Assembly: GCA_035524595.1 (NCBI GenBank)
Contig: DATKOP010000053.1
Coordinates: forward strand, 61,496-125,495
Origin: CAIKZZ01 sp035524595
Lineage (GTDB): Bacteria; Pseudomonadota; Gammaproteobacteria; Steroidobacterales; Steroidobacteraceae
Length of the DNA: 64,000 bases
Reading direction: 5' to 3'
In this document: piece by piece, positions 48,596 through 56,227 of the stretch
Position numbering within the stretch: position 1 is the first letter of the stretch
Layout: the number at the start of each line of letters is the position of its first letter
Notes under the pieces: generated by a model
Told to the model about the DNA's origin: nothing
Database searches by the model: none
The model's input: the letters and a program-made list of their open reading frames with translations, nothing else
Made by a program: the position numbers and the translations under genes

Positions 48596-49063
48596 ATGAC
48601 AGCCACGATCCGCCCCCGTTCGAGCGCGGCGTCGCTGGTGCTCGCCGCCCTCGCGATCCTCTGTCCGGCCGTCACCGGCGCCGCACCCGGCGAGTCGCAG
48701 CCGCCGGTTGCGGACGCGCCCGCGGCGGCGAGCCGGGCACGCGCCCACGGCCCGCGCGCGCCCGCACGCACCGTCGCGCCGCGGCCGCCGTTCGCCGGCA
48801 CTCCGGCACCGGTCGCGCCCGGCGCGCCGCTCAAGCTCGCGCTGACGGACGCCGAGATGCGCGCGATCCTGCTGCGCCCGGGCGCCGCGGCGGACGAGGG
48901 CGCGCACAGCGCGTTCGACGAGGTGACGGTGACGGCGCCGGCGGCGCTGTTGCCGGCGCGCGACCCGACGCAGGACGTCTGGGGCGGGATCGCGGCGCCG
49001 CTGTGGGCATTCCTGCATCCGACCGAGGCGTGGCGGATCTTCCTGCCGATTCCGGCCAAGTAG
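48596..49063 (+). CDS. Exported Pro/Ala-rich protein of unknown function
   Basis: 155 residues with a Sec signal peptide (about 1-29, ending VTGAA). A disordered Pro/Ala/Arg-rich middle (30-80) precedes a compact conserved-looking C-terminus (LALTDAEMRAILLRPGA, DEVTVTAPAALLPARDPTQDVWGGIAAPLWAFLHPTEAWRIFLPI). I recognise no family. GGAGG at 48584 supports the start. It stands alone, 208 nt after NRDE and about 110 nt before argR. The Trp/Pro-rich tail could bind a membrane or wall component, which is speculation. Confidence 0.7.
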   Translation: MTATIRPRSSAASLVLAALAILCPAVTGAAPGESQPPVADAPAAASRARAHGPRAPARTVAPRPPFAGTPAPVAPGAPLKLALTDAEMRAILLRPGAAADEGAHSAFDEVTVTAPAALLPARDPTQDVWGGIAAPLWAFLHPTEAWRIFLPIPAK

Positions 49064-49143
49064 CGCGCCGGGAGCGGTCGCGCGCCCGGTCCGGCGGCCA
49101 CGGCGACGCCCTCGCGGGCGGCGCAGGGCCCTTGACCCGGGTC

Positions 49144-49176
49144 GCATATTTATGCAAGCATGCTGGGAATTTATGC
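49144..49176. promoter_or_regulatory. Probable ArgR operator (two ARG-box-like sites) overlapping the argR start
   Basis: GCATATTTATGC (49144-49155) is a perfect palindrome with the A/T core of an ARG box. A second half-matching copy GGGAATTTATGC starts exactly 21 bp later (49165). The 9-mer ATTTATGCA is identical in both. Twenty-one bp is the spacing of paired ARG boxes. The argR ATG at 49173 lies in the second site, and TTGACC at 49132-49137 may be the -35. Confidence 0.65.
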
Positions 49177-49649
49177 ATGCTGGCACGACCCCCTACGGCA
49201 CCGGCGCGCCGCGCGCGCCCGACGACCGGCGCGAGGCGCTGAAGCGGATCATCCGCGACGGCGTCGTCGGCCGGCAGGCCGAGCTCGTGCGCCTGCTGAA
49301 GCGCGCCGGCTATCCGGTCACCCAGTCGAGCGTCAGCCGCGACCTGCGCGACCTCGGTGTCGCCAAGGTCGGCGACCGCTACGTGCTGCCCGAGGACGCG
49401 GCCGCGCCCGTCGCCGGGCTCGCGGCGGTCGCCGCCTTCGTGCAGGACGCGGCACCGGCCGGCCCGCACCTGACGGTGGTGCGCACCACCATCGGCTCGG
49501 CGCAGAGCGTCGCGCTCGCGATCGACCGGGCACGCTGGCCGGAGGTCGTCGGCACGATCTCCGGCGACGACACGATTTTCATCGCGACCGCCAGCGAGCG
49601 CGCCCAGCGCGCGGTGCTCGACCACCTCCGCTCCCTCGCAAGCCGCTGA
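49173..49649 (+). CDS. argR: Arginine repressor
   Basis: 158-residue ArgR, the arginine-responsive hexameric regulator of the operon it heads. The winged helix (about residues 17-75) reads REALKRIIRDGVVGRQAELVRLLKRAGYPVTQSSVSRDLRDL. The C-terminal arginine-binding domain holds VVRTTIGSAQSVALAID and GTISGDDTIFIA. ATG 49173 or 49152 are both possible; both lie inside the operator-like repeats and lack a strong Shine-Dalgarno, so the mRNA may be nearly leaderless. Ten nt separate it from argG. Autorepression is inferred. Confidence 0.9.
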   Translation: MHAGTTPYGTGAPRAPDDRREALKRIIRDGVVGRQAELVRLLKRAGYPVTQSSVSRDLRDLGVAKVGDRYVLPEDAAAPVAGLAAVAAFVQDAAPAGPHLTVVRTTIGSAQSVALAIDRARWPEVVGTISGDDTIFIATASERAQRAVLDHLRSLASR

Positions 49650-49659
49650 AGGCTTTCCC

Positions 49660-50892
49660 ATGACCAACGCAAGTCCGGGCGCCACGCCCATCCTGCTCGC
49701 TTTTTCCGGCGGCCTCGACACCTCGTTCTGCGTGCCGTGGCTCAGGGAGACCTACCAGCGCCCGGTGATCACGGTCACCGTCGACACCGGCGGCATCGAC
49801 GCGGCCGCGGCGCGCACGCTCGAGGCGCGCGCCCGCGAGCTCGGCGCGATCGCGCACCACCTGGTGCCGGCCAAGAGCGCGTACTTCGAGCGCGTGCTCA
49901 AGTACCTCTTGATGGGCAACGCACGCCGCGGCCAGCTGTACCCGTTCTGCGTCGGCGCGGAGCGGGTGCTGCAGGCGCAGACCATCGCCGAGATGTCGAA
50001 GACCCTGGGCTCCATGACGGTCGCTCACGGCTGCACGGCCGCCGGCAACGACCAGGTGCGCTTCGAGGTGGCGCTGCGCACGCTCGCGCCGGGGCTGGAG
50101 ATCCTGGCGCCGGTCCGTGACCGCGCCTTCAAGCGCCCGGAGCAGCTGGCGTTCCTCGAGCAGCGCAAGCTGCCGGTGCCGCCGTACGGCGCCGCCTACT
50201 CCGTCAACCGCGGGCTGTGGGGCGTGACCATCGGCGGCAAGGAGACGCTGACCTCGGAAGGCAGCATCCCGGACTCGGCCTGGGTGCTGACGCGCGACGC
50301 GTTCTCGGACCCGCGGCCGCCGCAGCGGCACACGATCGCCTTCGAGCAGGGCGTGCCCTGCGCGCTCGACGGCGTGGCACTCGGCCCGGTGACGCTGATC
50401 GAGAAGCTCGAGGCGCTGGCGGCGCCGTACGGCATCGGCCGCGGCATCCACCTCGGCGACACGGTGATCGGCACCAAGGGCCGCGTCGCCTTCGAGGCGC
50501 CGGCCGCCGAGGTGCTGCTGACCGCGCACCGCGAGCTCGAGAAGCTGGTGCTGACCGGCCGCCAGGCGCGCATCAAGGAGCTGGTGGCCGCGCCCTACGG
50601 CGACCTGGTCCACGAAGGGCACCACCTCGACCCGGTGTGCCGCGACATCGAGGCGCTGCTCGTCTCGTCGCAGCAGCGCGTCAGCGGCGAGGTGCGCGTG
50701 CTGCTGCGGCCCGGCAGCGTGTTCGTCGAGGGCGTGAGCTCGCGGTGGTCGCTGCTTGCGGCCTCCAAGGGCGTGTACGGCGAGTCCGCCGGCGAGTGGA
50801 CGCCGGCCGACGCGCTCGGCTACTCGAAGATGCTGGCGCTGACCGGCACGTTCTACACGCGGGCCGGCCAGCGCGCGGAGGGCGGCGCGTGA
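49660..50892 (+). CDS. argG: Argininosuccinate synthase
   Basis: 410-residue ATP-dependent ligase joining citrulline and aspartate. P-loop LAFSGGLDTSFC near residue 12 is intact; AHGCTAAGNDQVRF and GRGIHLGDTVIGTKGRVAFEAP are active-site segments. The YSVNRGLWGVTIGGKETL stretch and SFC ending of the P-loop fit the class shared by Bacteroidota and Xanthomonadales better than the E. coli class. Second gene of the operon; its stop overlaps the GTG of the P-loop gene by 4 nt. Confidence 0.95.
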   Translation: MTNASPGATPILLAFSGGLDTSFCVPWLRETYQRPVITVTVDTGGIDAAAARTLEARARELGAIAHHLVPAKSAYFERVLKYLLMGNARRGQLYPFCVGAERVLQAQTIAEMSKTLGSMTVAHGCTAAGNDQVRFEVALRTLAPGLEILAPVRDRAFKRPEQLAFLEQRKLPVPPYGAAYSVNRGLWGVTIGGKETLTSEGSIPDSAWVLTRDAFSDPRPPQRHTIAFEQGVPCALDGVALGPVTLIEKLEALAAPYGIGRGIHLGDTVIGTKGRVAFEAPAAEVLLTAHRELEKLVLTGRQARIKELVAAPYGDLVHEGHHLDPVCRDIEALLVSSQQRVSGEVRVLLRPGSVFVEGVSSRWSLLAASKGVYGESAGEWTPADALGYSKMLALTGTFYTRAGQRAEGGA

Positions 50893-51974
50893 GATCGGTG
50901 GTCGTCGACAAGATCGCCTCGATCACGCAGGCCTGCGGGCTCGGCCACGAGCTCAGGATCGCCGCCGACATCCCCTGCGAGGAGGGCGTGGTGGTGGTCG
51001 TCGAGGTGCTGACCAACAAGAGCACCTACAACACCCTCGAGCTGACGAGCGGCCGCATGGCCAAGGTGTCGAAGGGCGACATCGTGGTCGGCGCGCTCGG
51101 CCACCGCAAGGCGCTGTTCGGCTACTCGGGCCACGTGCCGGACTCGATCCGGCCGGGCGACGTGATCCAGATGCTCAACATCGGCGGCGTGCTCGGCCTG
51201 TGCGACTCGATGAACGCCGAGCGCGGCCGGCCCTTCGACTGCCGCGTGCTCGGCGTGGTGCTGCAGTTCCCGTACCTCGGCGAGCGCATCGGCGTGCCGG
51301 CGCGGATCGGGCAGCGGCCGCTCGACCTCGACGCCGCGCTCGACACGCAGGGCGTGCCGGTGGTGGCGCTCGCCGGCAGCTGCATGGAGGCCGGCAAGAC
51401 CGCAGCGGCCTGCGCCATCATCGCGCGCATGCGCCACCGCGGCCTCGCGGTGCACGCGTTCAAGGCGACCGGGGTCTCGCTCCGGCGCGACATCCTCGCG
51501 ATGGAGGACGCCGGCGCGCGCAAGACGATGATCTTCACGGACTTCGGCGTCGGCACGACGACCGCGAAGGTCGGTCCCGCGCTGACGCGCGCGATGCTCA
51601 CCGAGATGGCGAACGGCCACCCGGACATCATCGTCTTCGAGCTCGGCGACGGGCTGCTCGGCACCTACGGCGTCGAGGCGATCCTCGCCTCCGCCGACAT
51701 CCGCAACGCGATCAGCGTGCTGCTGCTGTCGGCCAACGACCCGGTCGCCGCGTGGGGCGGGGTCAAGCTGCTGCGCGACAAGTTCGGCATCGAGCCGGCG
51801 GTGATCACCGGGCCCGCCACCGACAACCAGGTCGGCGTCGACATCATCCTGCAGCAGATGGGCGTCGCGGCGGCGAACGCGATCACGAGCGGCGCGGAGC
51901 TCGGCGACCGGGTGATCGCGGCGGCCGGGCTCGCCGCGCGCTTCCCCGTCAAGCCGACGACCGAGTCCGAATGA
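50889..51974 (+). CDS. P-loop protein of unknown function inside the arginine operon
   Basis: 361 residues from a GTG overlapping argG by 4 nt, with its own stop overlapping argC (ATGA), so it is translationally locked into the pathway. Residues 1-140 are a beta-rich domain (ELRIAADIPCEEGVVVVVEV, YSGHVPDSIRPGDVIQML) that I do not recognise. Residues 155-361 are a P-loop domain with GSCMEAGKT (163-171), the G-x5-GKT form of dethiobiotin synthetase/CobB and DUF1611 proteins, then IIVFELGDGLLGTYG (about 247-261). It could supply the missing N-acylglutamate-forming or another accessory step. Function not assigned. Confidence 0.85.
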   Translation: MRSVVVDKIASITQACGLGHELRIAADIPCEEGVVVVVEVLTNKSTYNTLELTSGRMAKVSKGDIVVGALGHRKALFGYSGHVPDSIRPGDVIQMLNIGGVLGLCDSMNAERGRPFDCRVLGVVLQFPYLGERIGVPARIGQRPLDLDAALDTQGVPVVALAGSCMEAGKTAAACAIIARMRHRGLAVHAFKATGVSLRRDILAMEDAGARKTMIFTDFGVGTTTAKVGPALTRAMLTEMANGHPDIIVFELGDGLLGTYGVEAILASADIRNAISVLLLSANDPVAAWGGVKLLRDKFGIEPAVITGPATDNQVGVDIILQQMGVAAANAITSGAELGDRVIAAAGLAARFPVKPTTESE

Positions 51975-53038
51975 GTCTCGAGCAGCGCATCCCGGTGCTG
52001 GTGCTCGGCGGCAGCGGCTACGTCGCCGGCGAGCTCTTGCGCCTGGTCGCGGCGCACCCGCGCCTCGAGCTCGCGGCCGCGGTCTCGGACTCGAGGCCCG
52101 GCGAGCGCGTGGCGGGCGCCTTTCCGCACCTCGCGCCGGTGTACCCGGAGACGCTGTTTGCCGGCGCCGACGAGGCCGAGCGACTGATCGCGGGCGCGCC
52201 GGTGAGCGCGGTGCTCGCCGCCGCGCCGCACGGCGTGTCGGCGTCGCTGATCGACCGGCTGCTCGCGGCAGCCGCGGCCGCCGGCACGCGGCCGCGCGTC
52301 GTCGACATCTCGGCCGACTACCGCTACGCCGATCCCGAGGCCTACGCCGCGGTCTACGGCCACCCGCACGGCGCGCCGGGACGGCTGCGCGAGTTCAGCT
52401 GCGCACTGCCGGAGCACCTCGGCACGCTCGCGACCCCGCACGTCGCCCACCCCGGCTGCTTCGCGACCGCGATGCTGCTCGCGGTCGTGCCGCTGCTGAA
52501 GCTCGGCCTGGTCGAGCCCGCCTTCTACGTCAGCGCCGTCACCGGCAGCACCGGCTCCGGCCGTGCGCCGGTGGAGGGCACGCACCATCCGCGCCGGCAC
52601 AGCGACCTGTACGCCTACGGCGCGCTCGGACACCGCCACGCGCCGGAGGTGGTCGCGATCACGCGCGCGCTGACCGGCCGCAGCGCCGAGCTCAACTTCG
52701 TGCCGCACTCGGGTCCGTTCGCGCGCGGCATCCATGCGACGACGCAGGCGCGGCTGGTCCAGCCGATGAGCGGCGCCGAGGTGCGCGCGGCGCTGGCGGC
52801 CTTCTACTCCGGCCAGCCGTTCGTGCGTGTGCTGCCGGACCCGCCGCGGCTCAAGGACGTCGTCACCAGCAACTACGCGCACCTGTCGGCGACCACCAAC
52901 GGCTCGACGGTCGCGGTGCTGAGCGTGGTCGACAACCTGACCAAGGGCGCGGCCGGCGGCGCCGTGCAGTGGCTGAACCGGATGTTCGGCTGGGACGCCG
53001 CGACCGGGCTCGCCGCGCCGGCGCCGGGCTGGACCTGA
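51971..53038 (+). CDS. argC: N-acetyl(acyl)-gamma-glutamyl-phosphate reductase
   Basis: 355-residue NADPH-dependent reductase giving N-acylglutamate semialdehyde. Rossmann motif LVLGGSGYVAGELLRL at the start, catalytic Cys163 in HPGCFATAM, GSTGSGRAPVEGTHHP, and the HSGPFARGIHATTQARL segment with the general-base histidine region. It begins inside the stop of the P-loop gene. Nothing in sequence fixes whether the acyl group is acetyl or succinyl. Confidence 0.95.
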   Translation: MSLEQRIPVLVLGGSGYVAGELLRLVAAHPRLELAAAVSDSRPGERVAGAFPHLAPVYPETLFAGADEAERLIAGAPVSAVLAAAPHGVSASLIDRLLAAAAAAGTRPRVVDISADYRYADPEAYAAVYGHPHGAPGRLREFSCALPEHLGTLATPHVAHPGCFATAMLLAVVPLLKLGLVEPAFYVSAVTGSTGSGRAPVEGTHHPRRHSDLYAYGALGHRHAPEVVAITRALTGRSAELNFVPHSGPFARGIHATTQARLVQPMSGAEVRAALAAFYSGQPFVRVLPDPPRLKDVVTSNYAHLSATTNGSTVAVLSVVDNLTKGAAGGAVQWLNRMFGWDAATGLAAPAPGWT

Positions 53039-53067
53039 CGCCGCCCGCCGCCACCCGAGAGCACCGC

Positions 53068-54237
53068 ATGGCCCAGCCGAGCGCTCACCGACCCGCCGCC
53101 GCCGCCGATCACCTGGCGCACGTGTTCGCGCAGTATCCCTTCGAGGTGGTGCGCGCCGAGGGCGTCTGGCTGCACACCCGCGACGGCCGCCGCATCCTCG
53201 ACTACTACGGCGGGCACGCGGTAGCCGCGCTCGGCTACGGGCACCCGCGCTGGCTCGCCGCGCTCGAGCGCCAGGCGCGCGAGGTGCTGTTCCAGACCAA
53301 TGCGATCCCGATGCAGATCCGCGAGCGCGCCGCGGCGCGGCTCGCGGCGTTCGCGGGCCTCGGCCTCGACACGGTGTTCTTCGTCAACTCCGGGGCCGAG
53401 GCCAACGAGAACGCGCTGCGGCTCGGCTTCAAGCTGACCGGCCGGCGCGAGGCGGTCGCGCTCGAGCACGGCTGGCACGGCCGCACCGCCGCCGCCGGCG
53501 CCGTGACCTTCGGTGCGCGCGAGAAGTGGTACGGCTTCCCGCGGGCGCCGTTCGACGTGCGCTTCGTGTCGCGCAGCGATCCGGCCGCGGCCGCCGCCGG
53601 CATCTCGGTGCACACCGCCTGCGTGATCGTCGAGCCCGTGCAGGGCCTCGCCGGCGCGTACGAGGTCCCGGTCGGGGTGCTGGCCGCGCTGCGGCGCCGC
53701 TGCGACGAGGTCGGCGCGCTCTTGATCTTCGACGAGGTGCAGTGCGGCGTCGGCCGCAGCGGCGCGCCGTTCGCCGCCAACCGCGCCGGCGTCACGCCGG
53801 ACCTGCTGACGACCGCCAAGGCGCTCGGCGCGGGCTTCCCGGTCTCGGCGCTGCTGCTCGCGCCGGCGGTCGCCGCCCGGCTGAAGGTCGAGGACATGGG
53901 CACGACCTTCGGCGGCGGGCCGCTCGCCTGCGCCATCGTGGAGGCGGTCATCGACATCATCGAGTCCGAGGGCCTGCTCGAGAACGTGCGGCGCATGTCG
54001 GCGCTGATCCGCGCGAGCTGCCTCGTCGGTCCGGTGACCGCGGTGCAGGGCGCCGGGCTGCTGCTGGGTCTGCGCACGACGCGGCCCGCCAAGGTGGTGC
54101 AGCAGGAGCTCCTGGCGCGCGGCATCTTCGCCGGCACCGCTGCCGACCCGCACATCGTCCGGCTGCTGCCGCCGTTCACGCTCGCGGAGCCGCACGTGGC
54201 CGCGCTCGCCGCCGCGCTCGCGGAGCTCGCGCCGTGA
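53068..54237 (+). CDS. argD: Acylornithine aminotransferase
   Basis: 389-residue class III PLP transaminase converting N-acylglutamate semialdehyde to N-acylornithine. Motifs: LDYYGGHAVAALGYGHPR, NSGAEANENALRL, HGWHGRTAAAG, IVEPVQGLAG, FDEVQCGVGRSG, Lys251 in TTAKALGAGFP. ATG 53068 is 29 nt after argC. The stop overlaps the GTG of the carbamoyltransferase by 4 nt. Acyl preference (acetyl or succinyl) is not resolved; operon context makes it biosynthetic. Confidence 0.93.
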   Translation: MAQPSAHRPAAAADHLAHVFAQYPFEVVRAEGVWLHTRDGRRILDYYGGHAVAALGYGHPRWLAALERQAREVLFQTNAIPMQIRERAAARLAAFAGLGLDTVFFVNSGAEANENALRLGFKLTGRREAVALEHGWHGRTAAAGAVTFGAREKWYGFPRAPFDVRFVSRSDPAAAAAGISVHTACVIVEPVQGLAGAYEVPVGVLAALRRRCDEVGALLIFDEVQCGVGRSGAPFAANRAGVTPDLLTTAKALGAGFPVSALLLAPAVAARLKVEDMGTTFGGGPLACAIVEAVIDIIESEGLLENVRRMSALIRASCLVGPVTAVQGAGLLLGLRTTRPAKVVQQELLARGIFAGTAADPHIVRLLPPFTLAEPHVAALAAALAELAP

Positions 54238-55235
54238 GCCTCGCGCGCTTCCTCGACCTCGCCGACTTCAGCCGCGCCGAGGTCTGCGAGCTGCTCGCGC
54301 TCGCCGAACGGCTGCAGCGGCACCCGGAGCCCCGGGCGCTCGCCGGCCGCATCCTCGGGCTCGTGTTCCTGAACCCGTCGCTCAGGACGCTGGCCTCGTT
54401 CCAGGCCGGCATGGCGCGGCTCGGCGGCACCTCGTTCGTGATCACCCCCGGCCAGGGCACCTGGGCCCTCGAGACGCGGCTCGGCGTGCGCATGGACGGC
54501 GGCGCGGCCGAGCACATCCGCGAGGGGCTGCCGGTGCTCGCCTCGTACTGCGACGCGCTCGGCATCCGCGCCTTCGCCGAGGGCAAGGACCTCGCCGCGG
54601 ACGTCGCCGACACGAGCTTTCGCGCCATGGCCGCGCTGGTCGACAAGCCGCTGATCAACCTCGAGTCGGCCATCAACCATCCCTGCCAGGCGCTCGCCGA
54701 CTGGAAGACCCTCGACGATGCCGCGGTGCCGGAGCACGCCAGGTTCGTGCTGTCGTGGGTGCCGCACCCGCGCGCCCTGCCGCTCGCGGTGCCGGCGGCG
54801 ACCGTGCACATGGCGGCGCTGCGCGGCCACGAGGTCGTGGTGCTGCGGCCGGAGGGCTTCGCGCTGCCGGCGGCCGTCATGGACCGGGCGCGCGCGGCCG
54901 CGCGCCAGGCCGGCGGCTCGGTGACCGAGACCGCCGACCGCGCCGCCGCGCTCGCGGGCGCCGCCGTCGTGTACGCGAAGGAGTGGGGCTCGACGGCGCA
55001 CTACGGCGACGCGGCACGCGATGCGGAGCTGCGCGCGGCGCTCGCCGACTGGCAGGTGAGCGAGCAGACCTTCGCGCCGAGCGCGCCGGGCTGCCGGCTG
55101 ATGCACTGCCTGCCCGTGCGCCGCAACGTCGCGGTCGCCGACGCGGTGCTCGACGGCCCGCGCAGTCTCGTGCTGCGCGAGGCCCACAACCGGCTGGTCG
55201 TGCAGATGGCGGTGCTCCACCGCCTGCTGAGCTGA
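54234..55235 (+). CDS. argF': N-acylornithine carbamoyltransferase, N-succinyl-ornithine type
   Basis: 333 residues from a GTG coupled to argD. Carbamoyl-phosphate sites: SLRT (49-52), HPCQ (149-152), HCLPVRR (291-297). The QGTWALETRLGVRMDGG and PVLASYCDALGIRAFA segments resemble Bacteroides N-succinyl-L-ornithine transcarbamylase more than Xanthomonas N-acetyl-ornithine transcarbamylase. Residue 92, Glu in the acetyl enzyme and Pro in the succinyl enzyme, is Ala here, and the Lys302 of the acetyl enzyme is replaced by Ala. It would yield N-acylcitrulline. Comparison is from memory. Confidence 0.87.
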   Translation: MSLARFLDLADFSRAEVCELLALAERLQRHPEPRALAGRILGLVFLNPSLRTLASFQAGMARLGGTSFVITPGQGTWALETRLGVRMDGGAAEHIREGLPVLASYCDALGIRAFAEGKDLAADVADTSFRAMAALVDKPLINLESAINHPCQALADWKTLDDAAVPEHARFVLSWVPHPRALPLAVPAATVHMAALRGHEVVVLRPEGFALPAAVMDRARAAARQAGGSVTETADRAAALAGAAVVYAKEWGSTAHYGDAARDAELRAALADWQVSEQTFAPSAPGCRLMHCLPVRRNVAVADAVLDGPRSLVLREAHNRLVVQMAVLHRLLS

Positions 55236-55288
55236 GGCCGCGACCGGCGCCGCCGGCACCCCTTCCGATCACCCGCCAGAGGATCCCC

Positions 55289-56227
55289 ATGAGCTACCGC
55301 CCCGAACAAGCCGCCGCGATCCGCGCCATGCGCAACGCGGCGCCCTACCTGCGCATGTACAAGGGCAAGGTGTTCATCGTCAAAGTCGGCGGCGCGGTGT
55401 TTGCCAACATGGCGGCGACGCGCTCGATCGTCGAGCAGGTCGCGATCCTGCACCAGGTCGGGGTGCGCGTCGTGCTGGTGCACGGCGGCGGCCCGCAGCT
55501 CGACGAGATGCAGCGCTCGCTCGGCATCGAGCCCAGGATGGTCGACGGCCGCCGCGTCACCGACGACAAGACCGTGGACGTCACCGTGATGGTGCTGAAC
55601 GGCCTGCTGAACACGCGCCTGCTCGGCATCTGCCGCGAGCTCGGGCTGCGCGCGGTCGGCGTCTCCGGACTCGACGGCGGGCTGGTGCGGGCGCGGCGGC
55701 GGCCGCCGGTCAGGGCCGCCGACGGCAGCACCGTCGACTACGGCCAGGTAGGCGACATCGACGAGGTGGACCCGGACGTGCTGCAGAAGCTGCTCGACGG
55801 CGGCTACATGCCGATCGTCAGCCCGCTGTCGTGCGATGCGCAGGGCACCGTGCTCAATATCAACGCCGACACGGTCGCGGCGCGCATCGGCGCGGCGCTC
55901 GGCGCCGAGAAGCTGCTGCTGTGCACCGGTGCGGCCGGCATATTCGAGGACATCACCGACCCCTCGACGCTCGTCTCGTACACCGACCTCGCGGGGCTGA
56001 AGCGCCTCGAGGCGGCCGGCAGCTTCGCCGACGGCATGATGCCGAAGGCCGACGCGATCGAGGCCGCGATCCGCGGCGGCGTGCGCCGGGTGCACGTGAT
56101 CTCGTTCAAGTCGCCGGACGCGCTGCTCGCCGAGGTGTTCACCAACGAGGGGCTCGGCACGCTGATCGTCGCCGACGTCAAGGCGTTGTCGCCGGCCGAG
56201 CAGCACCCGCCGGGGCCCAAGCCGTGA
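55289..56227 (+). CDS. argB: N-acetyl(acyl)glutamate kinase
   Basis: 312-residue amino-acid kinase phosphorylating N-acylglutamate. Motifs: KVFIVKVGGAVF near residue 30, VVLVHGGGPQLDEM, the VDGRRVTDDKTVDVTVMV loop, LNINADTVAARIG, and ADGMMPKADAIEAAI. The N-terminal helix (AIRAMRNAAPYLRMYKGK) is as in kinases that form hexamers and respond to arginine. No GNAT synthase domain is fused, unlike Xanthomonas NAGS-K, so the acylation step is not encoded here. AGAGGA precedes the ATG; the stop overlaps argH by 4 nt. Confidence 0.94.
   Translation: MSYRPEQAAAIRAMRNAAPYLRMYKGKVFIVKVGGAVFANMAATRSIVEQVAILHQVGVRVVLVHGGGPQLDEMQRSLGIEPRMVDGRRVTDDKTVDVTVMVLNGLLNTRLLGICRELGLRAVGVSGLDGGLVRARRRPPVRAADGSTVDYGQVGDIDEVDPDVLQKLLDGGYMPIVSPLSCDAQGTVLNINADTVAARIGAALGAEKLLLCTGAAGIFEDITDPSTLVSYTDLAGLKRLEAAGSFADGMMPKADAIEAAIRGGVRRVHVISFKSPDALLAEVFTNEGLGTLIVADVKALSPAEQHPPGPKP

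Noticed and set aside
49152..49172. Alternative upstream ATG for argR at 49152
   Set aside because: It adds seven residues without family similarity. The choice between the two starts is not firm; 49173 was kept because it is nearer the usual ArgR N-terminus.
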